The notes under the pieces were generated by a model that had not been told where the DNA came from, made no database searches, and saw nothing but the letters and a program-made list of their open reading frames with translations. The translations under genes and the position numbers were made by a program. A DNA stretch of 64,000 nucleotides from Anthostomella pinea (taxonomy: Eukaryota > Ascomycota > Sordariomycetes > Xylariales > Xylariaceae), in contig CAUWAG010000007.1 in NCBI GenBank assembly GCA_963556695.1, positions 3,596,001 to 3,660,000 on the forward strand, written 5' to 3'. Shown here one piece after another: positions 1-10,362 of this stretch. Each line of letters starts with the position of its first letter. The stretch's first letter is position 1.

Positions 1-406
1 CCTAGCAGCAGATGAAGCGCCTGGCGGAGCGGCGGGTGATGTGCACAAGTAGTCATCTTTCCTCGCGAGGGAACCTTCCTCGAGGGCATCTTTGATGAGT
101 TGAAATGAGTAAGACCCAGGTGGTGCAAACTTCTTGGTCGGGTTGGAGATGAGGTAGTCGGCATTCTTCTCTAGTGGAACGACCTTGCCTCCATTGGCCT
201 GTCTGAGATCAGCCGACAAGTCCAAGTCCAAGTCCAAGTCCAAGCCCGATGTGAAGGGTTTGTCAGTGGCTTCATACCTCGATATTCTGAATACAGGTAG
301 TGCGATGGGGGACTTTGTATCCAACCCAGAACTTCAAATCCTTGAACAGGGTGCCTCCGCCCCCGTTCTGGGCGACGACGCCCTCGGAGACAATATCACC
401 AGACAT
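1..406 (-). CDS. rap1: Rap1-like telomere protein, N-terminal BRCT part (cut by window edge)
   Basis: Two exons on the minus strand, complement(<1..198, 278..406). The start is the ATG at 406-404 (protein begins MSGDIVSEGVV); no ATG lies just upstream in frame. The joined product reads LFKDLKFWVGYKVPHR, then IEANGGKVVPLEKNADYLI, then SYSFQLIKDALEEG. This is the layout of the BRCT domain that opens fungal Rap1 (a shelterin-type telomere-binding protein): an FF/FW motif, VP-R, NGG, and a late aromatic residue. The phase-0 intron 199-277 runs from GTATGA to CAG; without it the frame stops at once after NIE-V. The Myb and C-terminal domains would lie left of the window, so assignment rests on the BRCT alone and another BRCT protein is possible. 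Seen: reading frame and splice signals. Inferred: the name. Confidence 0.66.
217..244. repeat. CAAGTC hexanucleotide tandem repeat inside the rap1-like intron
   Basis: Four complete CAAGTC units plus CAAG. The repeat lies wholly inside the predicted 79-nt intron, so copy-number change would not alter the protein. Confidence 0.9.
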
Positions 407-1326
407 TGCTGCTAACCCGACATCAACCCTAGGGTTACAGTACTCCAACAGGCTGGGTTTTGGCGTCCAGGGAGGCTCCAAATGGAGAAAAACAGGAAGG
501 CAGGATGTGCCTTGCTGGATAAGTCGTGCAAATATGCCTTGGATCAGATGAGATGTTTCCTTTCTGCGTGACTGCAGCGGCGGTGTTTGGTGGTGATGTA
601 TATAAGGTGCTCAAGAGTCCATCGAGTCTCTCAAAGGTACTAGTAAGTTCGCCGTGCTGCCTATTCGCATGTTCGTGTTGAGAACTTCAATGATCAGGAT
701 CTTAGGGACGTGAATGGATTCGTGGTTCCATCGCCACTGAGAGTACGTCGGGGGTAGACGTTCTTATCTGTCGCTGGGGGGAGGTCAGGCAGAGGGAAGT
801 CCCGTGAAAAGCGTTGCATGAAACACAGACGCGGGATGGGGAATCGCGGTTTCTCATGTCTCGGATACCTAATCACGTGGAATGATCAATTGCATTCCTA
901 GGATGCATTTAAAGGGGTGCTAAGAGTAGTGCGAGGCACAACTGTCGGCTGACCTCTGCCACCTGTTTCCGGGCTGTCAGCGAGCCTGCATGACTCCAGC
1001 ACAGCCTCAAATAAGCAACATTCCAACCACAAGATCACCACTTCAGCCTCACCCGGTCACCTCAGCTGGTGTTTGTGTACGTACTGCTGCTGACTTTGTT
1101 TGGCTTCTCTTATCATTTGTAATTGAATTGCTTGCTCGGTATAGGTACACATGAGCTTGTCTTCTTCTTGATTCTTCACTTCATTCCCCGTGGCTGTCTC
1201 AGATGGATTCGCACGGGCGCTTGGCTTTGACCACCATCTTGCGAACACGTTCATGATCGCAAACCGCGGACTTTAGCACCACAATTACAGATTCATATAC
1301 AGGCGGCTGGTCGAGGCACCATCACG
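407..1326. other. Divergent intergenic region between rap1-like gene and swf1
   Basis: No convincing coding frame. It holds the two divergent promoters and 5' UTRs. Short ORFs here lack domain signals and codon bias. Confidence 0.6.
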
Positions 1327-2716
1327 ATGGCCCTGCTCGCTCAGGTGGCCTTGGGCGCTCTCGCCATCGCATTCATGACTTTCGTGGCTTTCTTTGGAAG
1401 GCTCCCAGCTCTTAGGTACGATACAGCAACTTACAAGAAAGCTACATGGGATGCGCATGGTCACACGCACTCAAGATGGCCCGACAACACACGCGGAACA
1501 CGTGATGGAGACATAAGCTGACCCAGGCAACAGACACACGCCGATAGCCTGGCTACACCGAGCAATATGGATATCCATACCCAACGCCATCCTAGCCCTG
1601 GACCAGAGGCTCACCTCGGGCCGGCTGACGTCGTGGACGGACCGCTTCGGGAACTACGTGATGTTCGGGCGGCACCCAACAATCCTCATATTCTTCTTCC
1701 TGCTGCTCACGGTGGGAGAGTACATGTACCTGCCAGGCGCCTGGCCTCGCATGAGCGCTCTCCACAGGCTTATGGGCGCCATCGCTATCGTCCTGCCCTA
1801 CGTATTCCTATACCTCGCCGCGTACAGTGACCCGGGGGTCATCACGCCGGCTACTCATTCGCGATGGATGTCACACTACCCCTACGATTTCACGCTCTTC
1901 CACCCGGGCCAGACCTGCCGGACCTGCAACTTACTGAAACCGGCGCGGTCAAAGCATTGCGCTGTGTGCAACCGCTGCGTCGCCAAGATGGACCACCACT
2001 GCGTCTTCATCAACAACTGCGTCGGCTACGGCAACCAGCACTGGTTCCTGCTTCTCCTCCTCTCCACCGCGATCCTAACCGCCTACGGCGGCACTCTCGG
2101 CCTGCGCCTCGTATCCCAAAACGCGCGCGCGCGCTCCGCCGCCTTTAATCTCTGGAAGCCACACTCCATGCCCTGGCGCACCTACTTCGTGCTCCTCACG
2201 ATCGGCATCCAGGACGACGTGGGCCTGGGCTCGGTGACGCTGCTGGCGGCCATGACGTCGCCGCTGGTGTGGGGCCTGCTGGGCTACCACGCCTACCTGA
2301 TCTACTGCGGCACCACCACCAACGAGAGCATGAAGTGGCAGGACTGGCAGGCCGAGATGGACGACGGGTTCGCGTTCAAGCGCCAACTACCCACACCGCG
2401 GACCAAGGACCCGCGGGTCGAGGCCGCGTGGACGCGCTGGCCCGTCGAGCCCGTCCAGGTCATGGTGCGCACCGAGGACGGGGAACCGCCCAACAGCGGC
2501 AGCGCCTCGGAGCTGGGCGTGGGTGAGTGGGAGCGCGTGTGGCATCTGCGGGACGTGGAGAACCTGTATGATCTCGGTCTTGCGGACAATATGATCGATG
2601 TGTTCGTGCCGAATCACTCGTTCAGGGCGGAGACTGTGACGGATCTGGAGCGAGGCAGGCGGTCGAAGAAGCCGAAGGCTCGGCCGGGCGCTGGTCTTGT
2701 GGCTGCTGCTACTTGA
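1327..2716 (+). CDS. swf1: DHHC palmitoyltransferase, Swf1 type
   Basis: join(1327..1415,1534..2716), 423 aa. S-acylates cysteines next to transmembrane segments, classically of SNARE proteins, at the ER/Golgi. The intron (GTACGA...ACAG) joins LR to [12 protein letters not shown], which restores the conserved N-terminal region of the family. A hydrophobic segment opens the protein (about residues 4-24); two more follow near 80-95 and 110-127. The cysteine-rich domain starts near residue 158 ([15 protein letters not shown]) and includes the catalytic DHHC at about 183-186, followed by [10 protein letters not shown]. Two further hydrophobic stretches follow, then the TTNE motif ([12 protein letters not shown]) typical of DHHC enzymes, and a polar tail. 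Length matches fungal Swf1. It ends about 240 bp from the converging engB-like gene. All catalytic residues are present. Confidence 0.93.
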
Positions 2717-2954
2717 TGTTCGCGTGTCTGCATAGGGTGTGTTCTTATTGTATAGATACCTATCTCGTCTTCCTCCACCAATACCCAATATCAGTATGTT
2801 CAATGTTCTGTTACGCATACATGCCTGTCAGGCTATGCTGTGGTGATAAATTACTCTTCTAGCTATATACAGAACGGGGTAATTATGTATGTACAGGTCT
2901 CCTTACAAGGTTTATCGAACATGGCCAAGACAGCATATGATACAGTCTCCTTCT

Positions 2955-4889
2955 TCAAAAGATAGCGCCACCTCCATGTCCCTTATCACCACCCGTCCGC
3001 TGCGCAAACTGTGCCTCAAACGGATCCAAAGCCTCCCGCTGCTTAGCCGCCTTCTTGCCCGCCTTCGTCTGGCCACCTTTGCTTCCAATTTTCACTTTGC
3101 CCCCAAGCCCAGACGACCCATCAAAGGCGTCATTAAACACATCCGCATCAACCACCTCGCTCATCCCCTTTGCCCTCTTACCGCCACCGCCTCTCGGCGG
3201 CGTATCAGCCGGCCACTCGGCATCAAGATCGACCGACTCTCGCCGCCGTTGCTGCTTCTCCTGTTCGCGCGTGAGCCGCCTCTCGTGCACGGCCTGCGTC
3301 CGCGCCGCCTGCTCGGGAAACCTCTTGCGTAGCTGTTGCGCCTGCCGCTGGTCGAGCTTCTGTAGGCTGTTGCTGTTGCTCTTTTTGTCTGTTGTGCTCG
3401 TGGTGGACCGACGCTCGCGCGCTTGCTGCATTCGGCGCAGTTCGTCCTTGGGCCCGGGCATCGTCGTTAGTCCGGATACGAACTCGCTGAGGATACGTTG
3501 GAACTCCTCGTGGCCGGGTTGGCTTTGTCTTCCGCGGGGTAGGAGCTCGTCGGCGCCGCGTCGATCTCCTGCGCGTGGTAATGTGGTTGTCGTGTGGAAG
3601 GCTCGAGCGTGGGCTCGAGGGGTGTTGTTCCAGCTGTCGTTGCTGAAGGCTGTGTTGATGCGCGGCCTGGTGGCTCCACGGCCGTTGACCTTTGAAGCCT
3701 GTTCAAGCTCGGCGAAGCTAGAGCTCGCTGTGATGGAGTTCTCTGCAACCTTAGAGGCATGACTGCTGGCCGAGGTTTCCATGGATTCGGTATCCTGTGC
3801 TGGGGCGGCCGTGACCTTACTGGGAGCATACTCCAAATCGTCAAATGAAATGATCTTACCAGACCACTTCCGATCCCTTTCTGCAACAGCTGGCCGATCA
3901 TCTTTCACCAGACCAGCTAGACGAGCCACGGCCAACCTTGCCGTAGTCACCGTCGAGCTGACAACAGCATGATCCCTTGCCCCGACAGCAGTCACGAATA
4001 TATCTCTCTCCCAACCCCATCTTGTCTCGGTAAGCCTGTTCTCGATGTCGCGAATACCATCCCACAGCTTCTCGCACGTCTTGCGCATCCCCTCAAGCCC
4101 ACTCTTGACTTTGTCGGCTTTGGTGAGCACGATGGCGGTCCGCAAGTCAGCGCGACTGAGAAGCTCGAGCAAATGGAAATCCGAATCCTTGGGCCCGACC
4201 TCGGCATCTATCAAGACAATCGCCCCCTGCACACCGTTCCTCTTATTCAGGTACAGCGCGATATTCCGTCCCCATTCTTTCAATGACGCGTGACCGTATC
4301 CGGGCATGTCCACCAGATGAAACGTGTGGTTCGGTATATCCTCCTTGCCCTTGAACTCGGCAGCCTGGCCTTTGAGGGCCTTCATGGACGGCGGCGGGCC
4401 AAACCCATACGTGTTGATCGAACGCGTGCGTCCCGCCTTGCTACTCACCCAGGCCAGACTATTGCTCTGTCGGTTCGCAAGCGCATTGACGAAAGAGGAC
4501 TTTCCCACATTCGAGCGTCCGAGGATACAAACTTCGGGTATGCGCGTGTTCTTCTTGAGCTGGTAGAAGTCGGAGCCCGCGTGGGCGAAGACGGCCGGGA
4601 CCTTGGTGAACAGCTTCGTCAGCTCGTCTTCGACGGGCTTGTTGGGGGCGGAGGACAGAGACGAGGATTTGAAGAGCTCGTCGGGCGAGATCTCGGCGAG
4701 TGGTGATGTTCGGAACTCGGGAACCAGGAGAGCGGCCACGTTGGGATACTTCGGTGTCGCATGGTATACGGTAGATGTCGAGAATAGACGGGTCGGAGTC
4801 AGGCGTAGCTGCGCAGATGCGCCGAGCATGACTGGCCGTAAAGACGCTGGCATCGCTAGGAGCGCCTGGAGCTGCTTCGAAGCAGCCAT
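2955..4889 (-). CDS. EngB/YihA-type mitochondrial GTPase with long basic C-terminal extension
   Basis: Single exon, 644 aa from the ATG at 4889. The frame is open four codons further upstream but without another ATG. The N-terminus is rich in Ala, Leu and Arg with LFSTSTVYHATP near residue 40, like a mitochondrial presequence. TRAFAC GTPase motifs of the EngB (YihA/YsxC) family are complete: G1 GRSNVGKSS at about 124-132, G3 DMPGYG at 194-199, G4 TKAD at 256-259. Bacterial EngB (about 200 aa) assists large-subunit ribosome assembly; a mitoribosome role here is inferred. After about residue 345 the protein runs on for some 300 residues with no known domain. That part includes a second presequence-like tract (RAFHTTTTLPR, about 429-439) and a strongly basic coiled segment (RLTREQEKQQRRR). 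Divergent from fmc1, with starts 290 bp apart. Confidence 0.88.
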   Translation of the reverse strand: MAASKQLQALLAMPASLRPVMLGASAQLRLTPTRLFSTSTVYHATPKYPNVAALLVPEFRTSPLAEISPDELFKSSSLSSAPNKPVEDELTKLFTKVPAVFAHAGSDFYQLKKNTRIPEVCILGRSNVGKSSFVNALANRQSNSLAWVSSKAGRTRSINTYGFGPPPSMKALKGQAAEFKGKEDIPNHTFHLVDMPGYGHASLKEWGRNIALYLNKRNGVQGAIVLIDAEVGPKDSDFHLLELLSRADLRTAIVLTKADKVKSGLEGMRKTCEKLWDGIRDIENRLTETRWGWERDIFVTAVGARDHAVVSSTVTTARLAVARLAGLVKDDRPAVAERDRKWSGKIISFDDLEYAPSKVTAAPAQDTESMETSASSHASKVAENSITASSSFAELEQASKVNGRGATRPRINTAFSNDSWNNTPRAHARAFHTTTTLPRAGDRRGADELLPRGRQSQPGHEEFQRILSEFVSGLTTMPGPKDELRRMQQARERRSTTSTTDKKSNSNSLQKLDQRQAQQLRKRFPEQAARTQAVHERRLTREQEKQQRRRESVDLDAEWPADTPPRGGGGKRAKGMSEVVDADVFNDAFDGSSGLGGKVKIGSKGGQTKAGKKAAKQREALDPFEAQFAQRTGGDKGHGGGAIF

Positions 4890-5178
4890 TGCGGCGGTCA
4901 AGTTGTAGCTTGCTCAGGATAGACGATAAAGCCCTCCCTTCAATGACCAATTGTTGGAGCTCACCAGCTCGAGGTGCAATCTCCCGAGTCGTCGAGTTCG
5001 CAAGTGGCGATGGCGAAGGGGATTTTGGAGTGGCTGAAGATGGTTGCTATCTTATCGCCGTGGCTTGGCAGTCTGCATTTCTTAGCAGCGCCTATGTCCA
5101 ACATTGAAGATCTCCAGCAGTCCAAAGCTCCGACACGATCAACACCAACTCAACCTAGTCTCAACCACAACGTGCGGC

Positions 5179-5502
5179 ATGTCGAATCCATCACAACTCC
5201 GGTCACTCTACCGCTCGCTCCTACGCGAACTCCCTCCGCGCCCCCTCGCCCCATCCACGGCCCGGTCTCCCCTACACCAACGGTTGCGCCAGAGCTTCTC
5301 GAGCGATGCGCCGAACGGTAACGCAGTCGCCCAAGCAGAGCAGCTGGTGCAATACCTGAAGGCGCAACGGCAGTACTCGATCTTGTTAGAAAGATACAAC
5401 CCGGGCATGAATATGGACGACGAGGAAAGAACCAGGTTGAGCGCACGGAGGGTCGGCATGAATATGCCCAAGCAATACGTGGAGGGAGGGGAGAAAGCTT
5501 GA
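5179..5502 (+). CDS. fmc1: ATP synthase assembly factor Fmc1
   Basis: Intronless, 107 aa. The start chosen is the ATG at 5179 (MSNPSQLRSLYRSLLREL). The longer upstream frame has no family similarity. The LRSLYRSLLRELPPR opening, followed by a basic stretch and a helix with VQYLKAQRQYSILLERYNPGMNMDDEER, is characteristic of Fmc1. Fmc1 belongs to the LYR-like group and assists assembly of mitochondrial F1 (in yeast with Atp12, at high temperature). The C-terminal helix ending MPKQYV fits. Length agrees with fungal homologues. It shares a short divergent promoter with the mitochondrial EngB-like gene, so the two mitochondrial genes may be co-expressed (inference). Confidence 0.87.
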   Translation: MSNPSQLRSLYRSLLRELPPRPLAPSTARSPLHQRLRQSFSSDAPNGNAVAQAEQLVQYLKAQRQYSILLERYNPGMNMDDEERTRLSARRVGMNMPKQYVEGGEKA

Positions 5503-5893
5503 GAGCCGAGGACGGCATCTACTTTGGAAATGGTTTCGCCAACCGATGAAGTCTCGATGTGTCGAACAATGTCGGACAGACACCGATTGGAGGGATGGGC
5601 CTGGCCTTGCATCATCGACATGCGAGTTCTCCCCATAGCCCTTTTCCTGCGACTCGCCCTTGCGGTTTGAGGCGATGCGCGCCCCAAGACTTGCGGACTA
5701 TAATATGGCGGATGTACAACATTGTATCACCAACAAGGCTCGGACTGGAGATATCGATATGAGATCCGAGTCAGTGTACATATTTACATCAGGACGACAA
5801 CCCAAAAGGCGACCGGATGAACAGACGAATACACAAGCATGAGCTACTATTGACAGTCATGTTTAGAATGCAAATCATCTATTCATCTATGAT
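5503..5893. other. Convergent 3' region between fmc1 and RING gene
   Basis: Two genes converge here. No coding frame with support; it presumably holds both 3' UTRs and terminators. Confidence 0.6.
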
Positions 5894-6460
5894 CTAATGT
5901 GTGCTGTAAGGATTCTCAGCTGTCCAGTGATCCCCCCCAGCGTACTGTGGTATCGGCAGCCAGGGACTGAGGAAAACACGCGGAATCGGATTTTCCGGTG
6001 GGCAATCAGGGCACCGTGGGGGCAGCTCTTCATCTGCCGACAACGTACGCGGTAGCGCAAGATGGATATTGAAGCTACCCAAGGGTGCCAGAGGGCTGAT
6101 ACTTACCGGGTGGCGGCACAGCGCATGCATCATGGACTTGCGGCAGCTGGGACAATTGGGCTCGGGGGCCTTGGCGAACCAGGCTTTGATACAAGTCAAC
6201 CCGAACGCATGGCCGCAGAGCAAGACGACACAGGCCTCTTCGCCTTCGTCTTCGTCTCCCTCGTCTTCGTTCGTCTCACCGTCAACCTCCATTCTGTCGC
6301 CTGCAAGTACTGCTGGGTGGAGGATTGCGAGGACTTTCCAACAGATGTGGCATTGAACCCGCATGGAAACACCTTCTACCAGCCTGCCGTCCTTGTCGAA
6401 GTACGGAAGCCAGATCGGGGCGTAGTGATCTTGCAGCTCGTTGTTCGGTATAGTAGTCAT
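5894..6460 (-). CDS. RING-type zinc-finger protein (putative E3 ubiquitin ligase)
   Basis: Intronless, 188 aa, ATG at 6460. The candidate RING spans about residues 37-102: CHIC, an acidic Asp/Glu-rich spacer (NEDEGDEDEGEE), then CGHAFGLTC and CPSC. The long acidic loop between the first and second cysteine pairs is unusual for a canonical RING. A further cysteine cluster, CPDCPPENP, lies near residue 150. RING proteins normally bind E2 enzymes and direct ubiquitin transfer; no substrate-binding domain is visible, so the target is unknown. The C-terminus is Pro- and aromatic-rich. Reading frame and zinc ligands are seen; the ligase role is inferred from the fold family. Confidence 0.75.
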   Translation of the reverse strand: MTTIPNNELQDHYAPIWLPYFDKDGRLVEGVSMRVQCHICWKVLAILHPAVLAGDRMEVDGETNEDEGDEDEGEEACVVLLCGHAFGLTCIKAWFAKAPEPNCPSCRKSMMHALCRHPVSISPLAPLGSFNIHLALPRTLSADEELPPRCPDCPPENPIPRVFLSPWLPIPQYAGGDHWTAENPYSTH

Positions 6461-7199
6461 GTCTTTGCCCCTTTGCGCAGGTCAGGTAAGGAGCTGATGT
6501 TTTCGGATATGTTGTGTGTTGCTGAGGTAGGGAGGGTATCTGAGGCTCTCCGTGATTTTGGGGCAAGCGACATTCTACCACTGCCACCGGCCTGCTTTAT
6601 ACTGCTTATCTCCTCCATGTAAGTTGTGCAGCGCACTCATGTGATGTCACACTCATTCCGTCCGACTTTTGACTCCTAGGTGTCATGAGAGTCCTGAAAT
6701 CTCGATCCTGTCTCTGGACATTTGAGTCGACTGGGACAACTAATAAGCAGTCCCTTGTCGGTATCTCACCTGGTTATCTGGATGCCAGTGTACTGTGCCT
6801 GCCTCAATAAGGAATCTTGCTGAATTATTCCGGTGGGACGCTTCCATATGTGGACGACGAAATGATGGTGTTCATTAAGGGAGCTGGTTGGTTATCGTGA
6901 GTTGACGTGCTGTCAGACAAGCAAGATCAAGCACGACACTCTCACAGTCTAAGGCAATCATGCACACATATGGTGAAGAGCTGGAGAAACACATAGTTCC
7001 AAGATAAGTCTATGAGATTACTGGAGGCTAGCTCTTCTAACTGTCTGCCCCAATTCCCCTCCAAGATATCCCAAGCTTCACCTTCCCGTCATACAGCAGC
7101 TACCAGCGCCGCCTCGGCCTTACACAACGCCGCGAAGAAGCACGACAATGTGCAACACCTGCGCGAGCAGAAGCACAGCCGTGATAGCCTCGCCAGATG
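6461..7199. other. Intergenic, no gene seen
   Basis: Upstream of the RING gene and downstream of the secreted-protein gene. Only short unsupported frames on either strand. Confidence 0.55.
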
Positions 7200-8040
7200 T
7201 TATTCCGCCTCGCCACCAGTGACCGGCACCTGAGTGATGGTCGTGTTGTCGCAGATCGAGCCGGTCGAGTTGGGTGGTCGAAACGCACGTGTCGGCACGC
7301 TGGCACATCCGGTAGCTGGCGCGTCGATGTTCGAGACGCTCGTGAGCATAGAAGACGGAGCGTCTAAGGGCGCCGGTGTGCTCGATGTAGTGGTGTTCGG
7401 CGTGTTGGATATGGTGGTGGTATTCGCCTGCATGCCTCTGACGAGCTCCCGATGCTCTGTTGTCGCAGGGTCTGTGTTGGGGACGACGGTGCCAGTGTGG
7501 TTGAGGCAGGTCATGATGTTTGCGGCGGTGATGTTGACAGCTTGGCCTGCGACGAAGGTCAGTTACTTTGTGATATCTGGGGTATAAGCGAAGGTTGGCG
7601 TACTCAGCGGAAGCGACGATGTCTCGAGACCATTGCAACCGGCCAAAAGCTCGCTTTCATCAGCAGTCAGTCCGTATGAGCAACATGGCGAACAGGAGTG
7701 CTGCGGCGACTTGTGCGCCGAGAGCTGTCCTCTAAGCAGTGTCAGCACAATCAGCCATTTACATAATATGATTACCGTACTTGTCTTGCAGAATCAGCTG
7801 TCCATGGTCATTGACGCTGAGACAGTCGTCGAGGTCCAGCATGCTTTCGATCCCATTGCATGTAGCGAGGAGCCAGCTGGAAGAGGGATACGAGGAAATG
7901 GCTTCCTCCTTCGGCACTGCGTCGGGATCCTGTGGAAGCTGGCAGCTGGCGCAGACCTTGCAGTTTTCGTTGGACCATGGTGACTCGGACGATAAGGCGA
8001 AAGCACCGAGTAAAGTGAAGATGTAGAACGCTGGATGCAT
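7200..8040 (-). CDS. Secreted cysteine-containing protein, candidate effector
   Basis: complement(join(7200..7546,7604..7731,7781..8040)), 244 aa. The N-terminus MHPAFYIFTLLGAFALSSE is a clear signal peptide. Introns: GTACGG...TTAG and GTACGC...GCAG; each removes a frame break and the total is a multiple of three. Exon 1 carries CKVCASC and LLATCNGIES. Exon 2 carries CSPCC and LLAGCNGLET, so the first two exons look like repeats of one module. Exon 3 carries three more cysteines and is Ser/Thr/Asn-rich with several N-X-S/T sites (NIT, NHT, NTT, NST), suggesting glycosylation. No known domain recognised. Extracellular location is inferred from the signal peptide; role unknown. Confidence 0.68.
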
Positions 8041-9478
8041 GATATTGTTGACTTATGGGTCCCGATGTTGAGGTTGGAGCACAAGATTCCGCGCGGATGA
8101 AGGCGGTCCTTATCCTAGGAGCTTCACCATGTAGGCGGCATATAAGTACTCGCATTACCTCCATGATCTTGGGGCTAACCAGTAGGTCACTGGTTCCTTG
8201 TGATTCAGCGAGCGCCAACTCAGTGTGTTGATGGTTGTGGAACCAAGGGGTTCTTTATTCTCTCTTCGTAGCACGATCAGATCCTAACACCCACCTATCA
8301 ACCTTCAATACTGTGTGAATAACTATATTACCAAGTTCTGCATCTATAGGAGCCATTGAGGGAGCTCTGACACGGAATTTTCAGGTCTGCTTCATCCTGA
8401 CGCCGATTCTGTCAACACCACTGACTCACGCATCATCCGTTTTGTTGCTCACCTTCAGGTTCTGGCGGTAATGATTCATCCTAGAAAGGCGCAGAAGCTA
8501 CCATGAGGCACATAGGGCATCGATACGGACCACATCTTTGCCTCGCATTATGCTTCTGAGTGTCAATTGAGCACCAACCCTAACCCTAACCCTGAGCGCT
8601 TGTTTGGCCGAGACAGTCTCCAATCCCGGCGTCTTGAGTTTTCAGGACATAGCCTCGCTTCTAGAGATGTCTATTGCAGATGAATTTCAGACTTGTATTC
8701 GAGGCGTTTTTTCAGTTGCTGATGCAGAATGGAAGGAAAGCTCTGGCACAACCTCAACCTACACCATCCCTGAATCATCCCCTGAACCTCACCTTGTTGG
8801 ATACTCAGTGTGAATTGCCAACATCACTCTTGCCAACACACATTCACAAACATCGGGCATTCACAGGTCGATTGGTTGTTTCGCCCTCTTCTTCCTGGGT
8901 GGTTGGTCGTTCACCCAGAGAGTCAACCATTCTGATTGTATGATGCAAATAGCAGGGAAACCATGCAAGGTAATAGTCACAGGTACTAAGAAAGACTTAA
9001 AGTATCTAACTGAGGTAACTCCCCTTCCCTCCCTACCCAACTCAAGCTTTCGACAACTTGCACTGGGTTCTGGCACCAAAACGCGTCCACACACTGAGGA
9101 AGCTTGTGTCTTCTCAAGTCACCCAATCCTCTCGCCGCCGGATTTAAGCTGCACCTCCTTTTTGTGCGCACCCGTATTCGAGCTGCGCACTCTCAACACC
9201 ACGCCTTCACGAAGAGCCGGATTCGAGCAGCATCCTCGCGGCCGTATTCGAGCTGCAGCAGCTCGTCGTCTCTCGGCACCATTTCTGAGCCCTTGTCCTG
9301 ACTACAATACACAATTTTCACCATCTCGATCCTTCCACTCCAGTAGTCGGTACTTCGTCCCACCACACATCTCGTCATTTACCCCAGAGAAGCTTGGCTG
9401 CAATTAGAAGCGCTTGCTCTGCGCACAAGTCACCCTGCTCCTGCTCAGCCTGACAAGTCCAGTCGCTGACTTGTAATT
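8041..9478. other. Intergenic, with short telomere-like repeat
   Basis: No supported gene. A short frame at 8604-8813 and CT-rich tracts around 9000-9400 show no domain or intron-corrected continuation. The right part holds the promoter of the GNAT gene. Confidence 0.55.
8576..8593. repeat. Interstitial telomeric repeat, three AACCCT units
   Basis: Three perfect tandem copies of AACCCT (TTAGGG on the minus strand), the standard filamentous fungal telomere unit, surrounded by ordinary sequence. Confidence 0.85.
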
Positions 9479-10362
9479 ATGGAGCATGCTCCTCAGTTCC
9501 AGTTGACCCTCGTCCCTCAGCACGGAGGTTATGATCCTCGACGTGATGGTGAGGATTATATCAGGCCGTGGTAAGAAGGCCTTGATCATATTTCCACTGC
9601 CACAACTAACAAGTCCACCTATCCTGTAGGATCCGCGAAGTGTTCAACATTGATCCACATGATTTTCTCTCAGGGGCGTTGAAGGTAATGGCGTACATCC
9701 ACACGCCTCCGACGAGAAGCCACCCAGCACGAGCGATTGGGCAATGCGAGTTCTGGATCATTGTGCGCGAGAAGATGGACCACATCCCCTTCGACGCACA
9801 GGTCTGCGGGATCTCTCGGGGCGCCAACTGGCTGCAAATGCAACTCTTCCATGTCAACGGGCAGTTCAATGCGACGTTATGGGGCGAGGAGCCGTACAAG
9901 GGGACCGGTGTCTGGGACTCCGAGGTTGACGACTGCTACATCATGTTCATCGAGGATCTGTCCGTCGTGCCAGAGTTCCGCAATCAGGGCATAGGCAAGC
10001 GGTTCTTGAAGGATCTCAGATACATAATCCACGAACAGACTTCGGGACGGGACTTGTTCGTCATTACCCTCCCTGATGGAGACACGCCCGACGACAGAGG
10101 CGAGGCTTGGCGCCTTAGCATACATGAGAGCCTGCATCCAGCTCTGGTAGAGAAGACCATACAGAGCAGCAGGGCAGGTATGATTCGGCTCTACCGGGCT
10201 GCGGGCTTTCGGCGCGTGGGTACGTCGAGGTGGTTCGCGTGGATATCGATCCCAGACCATCCAAGCAGGGCCTTAGAGGCGAATCACGACTACGATGGGC
10301 CGGTTCTGGACCGACGCTTGACTTTCGACTTGCCGATCAGGGTTCAAGAAGATGCATTGTAG
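9479..10362 (+). CDS. GNAT-family N-acetyltransferase
   Basis: join(9479..9570,9630..10362), 274 aa. The 59-nt intron starts GTAAGA, has a CTAAC branch site 20 nt before the TGTAG acceptor, and joins RPW to IREVFN. The GNAT core is visible: a beta strand with IEDLSVVPEF followed by the acetyl-CoA pyrophosphate loop RNQGIGK at about 148-154 and helix RFLKDLRYII. The late block AGMIRLYRAAGFRRVGTSRW is the usual GNAT motif B (YxxxGF). The enzyme would transfer acetyl from acetyl-CoA to an amine; substrate cannot be told. N-terminal 100 residues are family-specific. The start ATG gives MEHAPQFQLTLVPQHGGYD. Confidence 0.85.
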
